Part shown: positions 1 to 8,093 of the stretch, piece after piece | How positions within the stretch are numbered: position 1 is the stretch's first letter | Layout of the letters: each line of letters starts with the position of its first letter | Source: Neoluteolibacter marinus | GTDB lineage: Bacteria; Verrucomicrobiota; Verrucomicrobiia; Verrucomicrobiales; Akkermansiaceae | Direction: 5' to 3' | NCBI RefSeq assembly: GCF_014904755.1 | Contig: NZ_JACZFQ010000013.1 | Location: forward strand, 62,001 to 126,000 | DNA length: 64,000 bases | Program-made: the position numbers and the translations under genes | Notes under the pieces: model-generated | What the model saw: only the letters and a program-made list of their open reading frames with translations | Told to the model about the DNA's origin: nothing | The model's database searches: none

Positions 1-1639
1 CGAAGGCTTCATGCACGTCCCGCCAGCAGAAGTCCCCGGCCCTAAGCGCGGCAGCGCGATATTTCCCGTCGCCGGTGGCGATGGCGAGTCCGAGCAGGAA
101 GGGGATGGGGTGGCTGGTGTTCTGTTTGCCCCGGTCGACCGGGGTTCCGTCCTGCCGGAACTCGCGGAACCAAGAGCCGTCGGGATTCTGCTGCTTTACC
201 AGCCAATCGCCGAAGCCGCGGCAAAACCGCAGCCACTCCGGCTTCTTGTGATCGTTCCAGGCCATGATGTCCCAGGCCCGCAGCGCACCGGTCATGCCGT
301 CGCTGGCGACCCGGAGGAAGGTGTTGTAGTCCCGCCAGTGCGGCTTCGGGAAGGTGTCGAACCAGGTTCTCGGAAGGCCCGCGGGCGTCCGTGATTCCTT
401 GGCCCAGAAGTCGACCATCGCCTCGCCCTGCCGGGTCATGGCGGCGTCTTGCGTTTCGATCCCGCGGCGAATGAGGTGATAGGCGAGGGGCAGTTGCTGG
501 CCGACAAATCCCATCTGGAAGTTGAGGTGCTCCTTCCCCTCCAGCCGGCCCTCCGGGAGCTTCAGCCGGAACGGCAATCCGTAGTGGCCGTCGTGGGGAC
601 CGGCCCATGCGGCGACCAGTTTCATCCCGGCATCGTAGCTCCCGGCAATGTCGGCCCTCGTCGGAGCGGGATGAATGCGTTCGAAAGCGCTGCGCCAGAC
701 ACTGCGGAGGGCGGCCGGAAAGCCGGCGTGGCCGGCGAGTTCGATCCGCAGCTTGTAGGCATGGTCGATGTCCTTGCGGACCGGGTGGAACCTCTCGCTC
801 CACCCGTGGGTGTCCCGGCGTTGCCCGCGGGGTTTGAGGTAGGTGCGCTGGCCCTCGATACCGGGGTATTTGATGGTCAGGGCTGGTTGCGCTTGGCCGG
901 CGATGCCGAGCGATGCGAATTGGAGGCGGGCATCCACCAGTCGCTCCGGTTTGGCGTCAGCCATGCTGGTCGAGCCATCCGGCGCCAGGTGGATCAGGGC
1001 CGCGGTGAAGCCGCTGCCGGGATCCCGCGTCATCACGAGCGGGAGCGGCATCCGGTCCTCGCGCACGACGATGCTTTCCTCCGAAAGATCCGCGGCCAGG
1101 GCGTGGGCGGGGACGTGCGCGTTCTTTCGGTAGCAGATCCCCGGGATGAAGAGTTCGCGCTCCGAGAGGCTTCGGTCGCCCGGGAGTCCGAGCTTGAAGC
1201 TGGAAACGAAGCCTTCATCGATTGCGGCCACCGATTCCACCGCGACGCGTCGTTCGAGTTCGATGGCCTCGTCCGTGGCCGTGTAGCGGTCGTTGAAAAG
1301 AAATACGCTGCCTGCAGGGGTCGTGAGCTGCCCCTGGCATTGCAAACCGGCGTTGTCCGACTCTACGGAATCATAGGTTCCGGAGAGTTCGTGGGTGCTT
1401 CCCGTCGTGGAAAGAACGGTCAGCAGCAGGGGGCCGGGCAGGGGACATTCCGCGGGCAAGCCAGCCTGGGGATTGAACCGTAGAAGTGGTGTTTCTCCCA
1501 CCGTCACCGTGAGAGTGGCGTTGCCAGCCCGCAGTTCGTCGGCGCGGGTCGGGGCGGTCAAAAGACAAAGCCAGGCCGCGAGATTTCGGCATGTTGGCTG
1601 GGAAAAGTTGAGGCGGGTTCGGGTCGAGGGCCGGAACAT
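1..1639 (-). CDS. Secreted protein of unknown function, alpha/alpha-toroid-like C-terminal half (partial)
   Basis: An uninterrupted minus-strand frame runs from an ATG at 1639 to the window edge, so the C-terminus is missing (546 codons visible). The N-terminus (MFRPSTRTRLNF..., hydrophobic NLAAWLCLLTAPTRA) looks like a signal peptide, so export is inferred. The first ~250 residues look beta-rich. The visible second half is rich in Trp/Tyr/Phe with helical-hairpin spacing (around GLPRTWFDTFPKPHWRDYN, and WLVKQQNPDGSWFREF), which resembles the (alpha/alpha)6 barrels of secreted glycosidases and lyases. I recognise no catalytic signature and assign no activity. It is divergent from the mechanosensitive channel gene. 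A polysaccharide-related role is suggested only by the sulfatase and GH127 genes nearby. Confidence 0.75.
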   Translation of the reverse strand, partial: MFRPSTRTRLNFSQPTCRNLAAWLCLLTAPTRADELRAGNATLTVTVGETPLLRFNPQAGLPAECPLPGPLLLTVLSTTGSTHELSGTYDSVESDNAGLQCQGQLTTPAGSVFLFNDRYTATDEAIELERRVAVESVAAIDEGFVSSFKLGLPGDRSLSERELFIPGICYRKNAHVPAHALAADLSEESIVVREDRMPLPLVMTRDPGSGFTAALIHLAPDGSTSMADAKPERLVDARLQFASLGIAGQAQPALTIKYPGIEGQRTYLKPRGQRRDTHGWSERFHPVRKDIDHAYKLRIELAGHAGFPAALRSVWRSAFERIHPAPTRADIAGSYDAGMKLVAAWAGPHDGHYGLPFRLKLPEGRLEGKEHLNFQMGFVGQQLPLAYHLIRRGIETQDAAMTRQGEAMVDFWAKESRTPAGLPRTWFDTFPKPHWRDYNTFLRVASDGMTGALRAWDIMAWNDHKKPEWLRFCRGFGDWLVKQQNPDGSWFREFRQDGTPVDRGKQNTSHPIPFLLGLAIATGDGKYRAAALRAGDFCWRDVHEAF

Positions 1640-1732
1640 GGGGGCAGTCTACGACCGGCAAAGAGCCACTTTTCATTTGCCCGGATGCCCTTAACCTCGC
1701 GGCCAATGGAAAACGCGGGGACGTGGAATGGC

Positions 1733-4700
1733 ATGGGTTTGAGAACGATCCGTCGCGGCGTGGCGGCTCTGGCAGGCGTGACCCTTTTGGCCTGCGGCCT
1801 GGTGCGGGCGGAGGGCGAGGAGGCGGCCATCAAAGCGGCGGAGATTGAAGCGCGGATCGAGGCGCTCTCCACCGACCCGGCGGGCGGGGAGGAGAGCCTC
1901 AAGGTCATCGAGACCTATAAGCGGGTGCTGGAGCTTTTGGCCGAGACAAAGAAGGCCACCGCGGCGGCCGGCGACTACCAAAAGAAGCTGGCGGGGATCC
2001 CCGCGGCGCTTGAGGAGTTGGCGGCACGCAATGCCGAACCGAGGCCCGAGCCCGAGATGCCGGCTTCGGTGGATGGCTCGCTGGACGATCTCGTCCGGCA
2101 GACGGAGATCGTCAAGGCGGAGCTGGCCGAGGCTCGCAAGGCCGCCCAGGCGCATCTGGAGCTGGGCAAGAACCGGCTGCTGCGGCAGGCCGGACTTCCC
2201 GGGATGATCGCCAAAGCGGGAGCCGATCTCGGCGAATTCGCGGATGCCGAGGCACCGGCGCCATCGGATCCCGAGCTGAAGAAGGCCGAATACCTGGAGA
2301 CCCTGGCCCGGCGCGAATTGCTGCGAGAGCAGACCAAACAGTACCAGGCGGAACTGCGCTATTCCGAGGCGAGCCCGGCCTTGTTTTCCGCGGAATCCGC
2401 GATGCTTGCCCGCCGGGTGGCCGGATTGAACGAATTGGCGGAGCTGCTGCAGGCCCGGGTCGATGCGCGGCGACAGATGGTGGCAAGCGACGAGGTCGAG
2501 CGGGCCCGCAAGGATCTCCAGGACGTCGCGGGCAACGCCGAGGCGGAGGCGATCGCCCGCGAGCGGCTGGAGCTGGCGGAGAGGCATGGCGGGAAGGATG
2601 GTCTGAGTGTGCGGATGGCCACGGCGGCCGCCGATCTCGCGAATCTGGAAGAATCGGTCGCCCGCGTTTCCCAGCAGTTCCTCGGAGCCCAGCAACGGGT
2701 CAATCTCCTGGAGAAGGTCAACTTGCGGATCGATCCCGCGACCGGGCGCCTGCTCCGCTCCCAGCGGCAGTCCTTGCCTTTGACCCGCAGCTTGCGCGAC
2801 CAGCTGAGAAAAGCGGTCGAGAAGTCGGCGCAGGCGCAGATCGATCTGATCGCGCTCGAGGACCGGCAGTCATCGCTGCTGGCCCAGACGGCGCCCGCCG
2901 CGGACTCGGCGCCCGAGCTGAGCCGTTTGTGGAACGAGCGGATGGCCACCTTGCGGACCCTGATAGAAGACCACCAGGGCTACATCAAGACCCTGGGTGC
3001 GACGACCACTGCGGTTCGCAGCCTGATCGACGAGTCCGGGGCCTTCGCGCTGTTCGTGGACAAGCGCCTGCTCTGGATTCCCAGCACCACGCCCATCGGG
3101 CTCGACGAGCCGGCGATCGAGGCGAAGGCCATCAAGGAGATGTTCGCGCGGCGGCCTTTCGCCCCGCTGTTCCGCGACATGCGGGAGAATTTCTGGCTCT
3201 GGCTGCTGGCCGGCTGCTGCGTGAGCTACCTGGTGGTGCGCCGCCGCACCTATCGCGCCCACCTCAAGGAATGCGGGCAGCAGGCGGTCAAACGGAACTG
3301 CACCAGCTTCGTGCCGACGGCGAAAGCGATGCTCTACTCGATCAAGCTCGCCGCGCCGATCCCGCTGGCGATGTGGTTCATCTTCCTGCGGTCGGGGGAG
3401 TGTCCGGTCGGGGTGGCCCACGGGATCCGCAATGTCGCCGGCTTCCTTTCGGGCGCGATCCTGCTGCGGGTCCTGGCCCATCCCGAAGGGGTGATGGTCG
3501 ATCATTTCCGCATGGAAGCGGGCCGCTGCGCGCTGCTCCGGAAGGCGTTCGACTGGTTCATCCCGACCTTGCCCCTGTTTCTCTTCCTCGCCATCGCGCT
3601 GCCCTTGGACTCCGAGGCGAGCTCCGCCGGACGGCTCTCGTTTATTGCGGTGGTGGCGGTCTTTCTCGGGCTGGTGATCCACCTGCTGCGGCCTTCCAAG
3701 GGGTTGCTCCACTGGCACGGGCGGATTGCGGACCGCTTTGCCAAGACCTGGTACATCATCGGTCTGGCGAGCACGATCGCGCTGATCGCGGGGGCGGCGG
3801 TCGGCTACTACGACTCGGTCCAGGGGCTCCGGATCCAGGCCCTGATGTCGGTCGGCCTGATCCTGGTGACCCTGTGGGTCGCCAGCATGCTGTATCGCTG
3901 GATCCTGGTTTCCCGCCGGCGCTTCGCGGTGCAGCAGGCGCTGAAACGCCGTGCCGCGGCGCTGGAGGAACGGGCGGCCAAGGAGGCGGAACCCGGGGCG
4001 AAACCGCAGAACGAGCCGTCGGTCGAGGAGGTCAAGGCGAACGCGCTGAAGGTGGTCGAAGTCGAGGAGCAGACCAACCGCCTGGTGCGCGCGGCGGCGA
4101 TCACCGCGATTGCGTTCGGGATCTTCGGCATCTGGCGGCCGGCGGTTCCCGCGTTGTCGGCATTGGACCGTGTGACCTTGTGGACCGAGGCGGCCCCGGC
4201 GGAGGAAGCCAAGGCGACCGAGAACCCCGTGACCAATCTCACCCGGCCGCTGACATCGACGTCGAAGGCGGCCCCCGAGGCACAGGAAGATTCGCCCGGC
4301 GAGGTGACGCTCCAGGATCTGGTGACCGCGATCATCATCATGCTGCTGACCTTCGTCGCGGCAAGGAACATCCCGGGCCTGCTCGAGCTGATGTTTTTCC
4401 GGCACATGAACCTCAAGCCGGGGAGCAGCTTCGCCTTCACGACCACAATCCGTTACCTGATCGTGGTCTGTGGTCTGGTCGCGGCCTTCGCCCAGGTCGG
4501 AATCACCTGGGGCAAGATCCAGTGGATCGCGGCCGCGATCACGCTGGGGATCGGTTTCGGACTCCAGGAGATCTTCGCCAATTTCGTCGCCGGCCTCATC
4601 ATCCTGTTCGAGCGGCCGATCCGTCTCGGCGACATCGTCACGATCGACGGGATCGACGGCAAGGTCACCCAGATCCGGATCCGTGCCACGACCATCCGGC

Positions 4701-5119
4701 AATTCAACAGCCGCGAACTGATCGTGCCGAACAAGGAGTTCATCACCGGCCAGCTGGTGAACTGGACGCTCAGCGACAACATCCTGCGGGTCGATGTGCC
4801 GGTCGGCATCGCCTACGGGTCCGACACCGGGCTCGCGCGGGACCTGTTGCTAAAGGTCGCCGGCGAGAACGAACGGATACTCGCGGATCCCGCCCCGATG
4901 GCCGTCTTCGACAACTTTGCCGACAGTTCCCTGGCCTTCATCTTGCGGGCCCATGTCGGCTCGGTGGACGACCTGCTCCCGGCCCGGAACGAGCTGCACT
5001 TCGCGATCGACGACGCCTTCCGCAAGGCCGGGATCGAGATCGCCTTCCCGCAGACGGATATCCACATCCGGTCGATGCCGGAGAAGCCATCGGATTCCTT
5101 GGACGACGCCAAGCCGTGA
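1733..5119 (+). CDS. Large MscS-family mechanosensitive channel with long periplasmic coiled-coil domain
   Basis: Predicted inner-membrane tension-gated channel of the MscS superfamily, about 1128 residues, in the size class of MscK/KefA rather than the ~290-residue MscS. Order: signal peptide (MGLRTIRRGVAALAGVTLL..., ending VRA), an Ala/Glu/Arg-rich coiled-coil periplasmic region to about residue 480, roughly ten hydrophobic segments, then the MscS core near residues 925-1090. The core contains the pore helix and following loop (AAITLGIGFGLQEIFANF) and the beta-domain start (FERPIRLGDIVTIDGIDGKV). I chose ATG 1733 because it opens directly on the signal peptide and has GGAA about 5 nt upstream; in-frame ATGs at 1706 and 1685 are alternatives. 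A Glu/Ala-rich cytoplasmic insert lies near nt 3950-4080. It converges on the methyltransferase gene with a 9-nt gap. Confidence 0.9.
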   Translation: MGLRTIRRGVAALAGVTLLACGLVRAEGEEAAIKAAEIEARIEALSTDPAGGEESLKVIETYKRVLELLAETKKATAAAGDYQKKLAGIPAALEELAARNAEPRPEPEMPASVDGSLDDLVRQTEIVKAELAEARKAAQAHLELGKNRLLRQAGLPGMIAKAGADLGEFADAEAPAPSDPELKKAEYLETLARRELLREQTKQYQAELRYSEASPALFSAESAMLARRVAGLNELAELLQARVDARRQMVASDEVERARKDLQDVAGNAEAEAIARERLELAERHGGKDGLSVRMATAAADLANLEESVARVSQQFLGAQQRVNLLEKVNLRIDPATGRLLRSQRQSLPLTRSLRDQLRKAVEKSAQAQIDLIALEDRQSSLLAQTAPAADSAPELSRLWNERMATLRTLIEDHQGYIKTLGATTTAVRSLIDESGAFALFVDKRLLWIPSTTPIGLDEPAIEAKAIKEMFARRPFAPLFRDMRENFWLWLLAGCCVSYLVVRRRTYRAHLKECGQQAVKRNCTSFVPTAKAMLYSIKLAAPIPLAMWFIFLRSGECPVGVAHGIRNVAGFLSGAILLRVLAHPEGVMVDHFRMEAGRCALLRKAFDWFIPTLPLFLFLAIALPLDSEASSAGRLSFIAVVAVFLGLVIHLLRPSKGLLHWHGRIADRFAKTWYIIGLASTIALIAGAAVGYYDSVQGLRIQALMSVGLILVTLWVASMLYRWILVSRRRFAVQQALKRRAAALEERAAKEAEPGAKPQNEPSVEEVKANALKVVEVEEQTNRLVRAAAITAIAFGIFGIWRPAVPALSALDRVTLWTEAAPAEEAKATENPVTNLTRPLTSTSKAAPEAQEDSPGEVTLQDLVTAIIIMLLTFVAARNIPGLLELMFFRHMNLKPGSSFAFTTTIRYLIVVCGLVAAFAQVGITWGKIQWIAAAITLGIGFGLQEIFANFVAGLIILFERPIRLGDIVTIDGIDGKVTQIRIRATTIRQFNSRELIVPNKEFITGQLVNWTLSDNILRVDVPVGIAYGSDTGLARDLLLKVAGENERILADPAPMAVFDNFADSSLAFILRAHVGSVDDLLPARNELHFAIDDAFRKAGIEIAFPQTDIHIRSMPEKPSDSLDDAKP

Positions 5120-5128
5120 CGTCGGGCC

Positions 5129-6568
5129 TCAATCAGGAGGGAGCAGGATTCCGTGGCGAACCAGCTCGCGGCACAGCAGCGCGACGCGTGCATGGAACTG
5201 ATCGGGTGAAAGGGACACGGCTCCGGCCGGTGGAACGGCCATTTCCCCCGGCGTCGCGTCGTCCTTGCAATGGGCAAGCAGCTGGAGGAGGAAGGCATCG
5301 ACCGGGCCGTCATAGGCGAGCCGGCCGGGGCTGAGCAGGCGGATGGCGATGGCCGACCATTGCTGGTCGAGCTGGGAGACGGTCTCGGCCCGCAGCCCGG
5401 GCGCAACGCCGAAGCGGGTGTTTAGGATCATCCGCTCATCGGGCTGATGGCGGGCCAACCAGTTTTCGCCCCGGCAGACGCGCTGGATGTCCTGGCCGGC
5501 GTCGGAGCGGATTTGCTCGATCCGGCGGACGTCGGAGCGGGTCCAGCGGGGGCCGTCGGACCGCTGGAGGATGAGGAACCCGGTGTGGACGCGGCGGGCG
5601 CCGAGGTCGGCGAGATACGAGATCCAGCGCTCGAGGTCAGCGGCGGGAGGAGGGGCCCCACCGTGGATGTCGCGCAACCATTGGCGGGCGTACTCCGCCG
5701 GATCCTGGGTCAGGGTCCGGAAAAGCCAGGCGTTGCACGGCTGGTCGCTGGTCCATTCGAGGGGAGCGGAGGAATTCTCGTCCCGGCCGTCGTCGTACCA
5801 GCTCAGCAGCATGATCGCGATCCCGTCCGGCGCGAGGTGATCCGGCAACGAGCGGGCGAGGTTTTCGACGAAGGCCGTGCCGGGGAGTCCTGAATCGCGG
5901 AAGGTGAACGTGGACTCCGGGGAGAGGACGAAGGGAGGATTCGCGGTGATCAGGTCGAATTGGCGGCCGGCCACCGGCTCAAGCAGGTTGCCCTGGAGCC
6001 ATTCGATCGAATCTTCGCCCGCAAGGCGGGCGTTGAAGCGGGCAAAGTCGACGGCACGGCCACTGAGGTCGGTGGCCGTGACCTTGCCGCCGGCTTTGGC
6101 GAGACCCAGCGCGATCCAGCCGGCCCCGGAGCAGAGGTCGAGAGCGCGGGTGCCGGTGCCTGCCGCAGCCAGGGCACCGAGAATCCGGGTGCTGCGGCCG
6201 ATGCCCATCACATGGTCGGGCCGCCCGGTGATCGACCCGGTGTGATCGGAGGCAAACCATCCGTCACCGTCCGGCTCGAGCCGTGCGCAGGAGCGGATCT
6301 GTCCCGGATCGCTTTCCACGAGCAGACCCAGTTCGAGCAGCGGTGGCAGGGCGGCTCCGAGCAGCGACTCGGCAGCGGCCCGAGGGATCCCGGCGGGCGA
6401 GGAGAACAGGCGGAGGGCAAGATCGATGCCCGGCGTTCCCGGGTCCGCGGCGAGAATGCGGCCGTCGCCGTCGAGCGGCCGGAAGTTTTTTCCCCGGTAG
6501 CCGGCCGCCTGCAAAGCCTCGCGGAGCGGCTCGGGGTCCCATGCAGCGAGTTCCTGGGCGGGAAACAT
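5129..6568 (-). CDS. Class I SAM-dependent methyltransferase with N-terminal helical domain (HemK/RlmG-like)
   Basis: 479 residues. The N-terminal ~120 residues look like a winged-helix-type accessory domain of the sort found on some PrmC/RlmG-related enzymes. The Rossmann methyltransferase core begins with SAM motif I (LDLCSGAGWIALGLA, around residue 143), followed by an acidic ribose-binding strand end (VTATDLSG), and has the catalytic NPPF motif at about residues 210-213. NPPF/NPPY is the signature of enzymes that methylate amide or exocyclic amine nitrogens (HemK/PrmC glutamine, RsmC/RlmG guanine, DNA adenine). The substrate cannot be read from the sequence. A C-terminal ~170-residue extension beyond the core is present. 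No restriction or release-factor gene is adjacent. Downstream of and codirectional with the Hcp-like pair, separated from it by 8 nt, so co-transcription is likely. Confidence 0.8.
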   Translation of the reverse strand: MFPAQELAAWDPEPLREALQAAGYRGKNFRPLDGDGRILAADPGTPGIDLALRLFSSPAGIPRAAAESLLGAALPPLLELGLLVESDPGQIRSCARLEPDGDGWFASDHTGSITGRPDHVMGIGRSTRILGALAAAGTGTRALDLCSGAGWIALGLAKAGGKVTATDLSGRAVDFARFNARLAGEDSIEWLQGNLLEPVAGRQFDLITANPPFVLSPESTFTFRDSGLPGTAFVENLARSLPDHLAPDGIAIMLLSWYDDGRDENSSAPLEWTSDQPCNAWLFRTLTQDPAEYARQWLRDIHGGAPPPAADLERWISYLADLGARRVHTGFLILQRSDGPRWTRSDVRRIEQIRSDAGQDIQRVCRGENWLARHQPDERMILNTRFGVAPGLRAETVSQLDQQWSAIAIRLLSPGRLAYDGPVDAFLLQLLAHCKDDATPGEMAVPPAGAVSLSPDQFHARVALLCRELVRHGILLPPD

Positions 6569-6576
6569 CGGAGGGA

Positions 6577-7473
6577 TCAGGGGGCCGAGCCGTGGCGGAC
6601 GCGGAAGAATCCCGAGGCGAGTTGGCGCGGGACGCTGCGGGTGGTCTGCGGCCCGGTGGCGATCACCGTCGCGTGCGGCGCGAAAGGCGTGGCGAGGTCC
6701 GGGCTGTAGTCGATCTGGTATTCCTCTCCGGACACGCTCGGCCAGGTCAGGATGAGCTGGCCGGAGTCCGGATCGAGCTGGCTCGACATGATTTGGAAAA
6801 ATGAGGTCGCGTCCCGCGGGTCGGTGCCGAGCCGGTATTCGTCGGTGTCCAGCAAGCCGTCGCCATCGGAGTCGGTGTCGTGGTTGCTGCTGGCGGGGTC
6901 GAGTCCCACCGAACTTTCGTAGGCATCGGGCAAACCGTCGCCATCGCCGTCAGCGGAAACCAGGCGCTTGATGTCGTAGGGCGCGGCACCGGGTGGATAG
7001 ACCCGATACGTGACGCTGGCACTTTGCCAGTTCAAGGTCAGGGTCTCGGTCGGAACCGGATCCTCCCCGCCGGCCGCGGCGGGTGGTTCGGCCGACTGAT
7101 CGCAGGCGACGATGAGCACCTGATGCAGGATGAGCTCCCAGAAATCCTGGCGCACGCCGTCCTGATAGCGGGCGATGTCGACCCGGACCTCGGGAAAGGG
7201 GCTGCCATCGGCACAGGCGCCCATCAGCAGCGGCGTCGACTTGTCGATCCGGCGGTGGCAGGTGAGCGCGAAACCGTCGGTGGCGACGGCGGTGGAAAGG
7301 GTCTCCACTGCGGTCCATCCCTCGTGACCGGGGTCGGTGGCTTCGCCGGGGATCCCGTCGCCGAAACGGATCCACGCCTGATAAGTCGGGGCTTCGGCCC
7401 GGGCGGCGGGCACGACCGCAACCCATGCCGCAACCGCCAGCCCGCCGAGCAGCGATTTGCCGGAAAGGCTCAT
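6577..7473 (-). CDS. Exported Hcp-fold protein with thrombospondin type-3 repeats
   Basis: 298 residues. A signal peptide (MSLSGKSLLGGLAVAAWVAV, cleavage near ARA at 26) is followed by an Hcp1-family beta-barrel domain (about 27-165). The domain is recognised from the family pattern of IPGE...GHEGW, an internal KSTPLL strand, and a PTETLTLNW strand near its end. Next come Asp/Gly-rich calcium-binding repeats of the thrombospondin type-3 kind (DGDGDGLPDAYESS, DTDSDGDGLLDTDEYRLGTD; about 176-225) and a C-terminal beta module containing LTWPSVSGEEYQIDYS, which recurs at the end of many verrucomicrobial exported proteins. Canonical T6SS Hcp has no signal peptide, so this is an exported relative. 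Its ATG overlaps the upstream gene's TGA (ATGA at 7470-7473), so the two are translationally coupled. Confidence 0.82.
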   Translation of the reverse strand: MSLSGKSLLGGLAVAAWVAVVPAARAEAPTYQAWIRFGDGIPGEATDPGHEGWTAVETLSTAVATDGFALTCHRRIDKSTPLLMGACADGSPFPEVRVDIARYQDGVRQDFWELILHQVLIVACDQSAEPPAAAGGEDPVPTETLTLNWQSASVTYRVYPPGAAPYDIKRLVSADGDGDGLPDAYESSVGLDPASSNHDTDSDGDGLLDTDEYRLGTDPRDATSFFQIMSSQLDPDSGQLILTWPSVSGEEYQIDYSPDLATPFAPHATVIATGPQTTRSVPRQLASGFFRVRHGSAP

Positions 7474-8009
7474 GACGGATCGGGACTGAAGTCACGGGAC
7501 ACGACGACCGGCGCCGAACCGTCGGCCGGAACGTAGGTCCAGGTGATCTTCTCGTAGTTGAATGAGATCGACTCGGTCGGCAGCGGGTCGCCGCTGGCGC
7601 CGCCACCGGTTTGATACGAGGTCACGACGACATCGTGGAACTCGATCTTGTAGTAGTCCTGGCCTTCATTGCGGTTCGGGTCGGCCAGCGCCAGCGTCAT
7701 CGACAAGCTTTCCCCGGTGGGGCTGCCGCCTCCACAAGCGAGCATCAGGATAGGGCTGGATTTGTCGATTTCCTTGGTGATCGTGATCGGCTTGTGCTGG
7801 CGGGTACCGGCCGCAGCTTCGGGGTCGCAGTCGATGCCCCACTTGAAGCTGCTGATTTCGATCCATTCCTTGTGGCCGGCTTCGGTGGCTTCACCTTTGA
7901 TGTCGCCGATCTTCAAATAGCCGGCGGCATCGACGGAGTCGGTGGCCACCACGGCCGCGACCGGGGCGAACAAGGCGAGTGAGGGGGAAAACTTCGAAAG
8001 GGTGCTCAT
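7470..8009 (-). CDS. Exported Hcp-fold protein (single domain)
   Basis: 179 residues from ATG 8009, chosen because it opens a signal peptide (MSTLSKFSPSLALFAPVAAV, ending near DSVDAA). An in-frame ATG at 8048 would bury that signal. The mature part is a compact Hcp1-family domain: YLKIGDIKGEATEAGHKEW, KSSPILMLACGGG, YYKIEFHDVVVTSY, PTESISFNYEKITWTY. It has the same order of strands as its downstream partner but lacks the calcium-repeat tail. Proteins of this kind are annotated as T6SS tube proteins, but none of the sheath, baseplate or ATPase genes lies in this window, so a secretion-tube role is not supported. The role is unknown; export is inferred from the signal peptide. Confidence 0.85.
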   Translation of the reverse strand: MSTLSKFSPSLALFAPVAAVVATDSVDAAGYLKIGDIKGEATEAGHKEWIEISSFKWGIDCDPEAAAGTRQHKPITITKEIDKSSPILMLACGGGSPTGESLSMTLALADPNRNEGQDYYKIEFHDVVVTSYQTGGGASGDPLPTESISFNYEKITWTYVPADGSAPVVVSRDFSPDPS

Positions 8010-8024
8010 AGCACTTGATGGTGA

Positions 8025-8045
8025 ACAAAACCTAATGGGTTTTGT
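8025..8045. repeat. Short perfect inverted repeat between sulfatase and hcp-like gene
   Basis: Arms acaaaacc (8025-8032) and ggttttgt (8038-8045) are perfect complements around a 5-nt spacer. The site lies 16 nt upstream of the hcp-like ATG and 49 nt past the sulfatase stop. It has no following T-run on the minus strand, so it could be an operator for the hcp-like pair or a weak terminator for the sulfatase; the sequence does not decide. Confidence 0.35.
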
Positions 8046-8093
8046 CAATCGGTAAGTCCATGGAAACCAGTGCTCGAGTGTCTCGGTGCGCTG

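Noticed and set aside
2870-4702. A 610-codon minus-strand frame opposite the mechanosensitive channel gene
   Set aside because: Asp/Arg/Gln-rich low-complexity translation with no motif; antisense to membrane helices of a clear MscS-family gene.
6577-8009. A type VI secretion locus
   Set aside because: Only Hcp-fold proteins with signal peptides are present; no other T6SS component is in the window.
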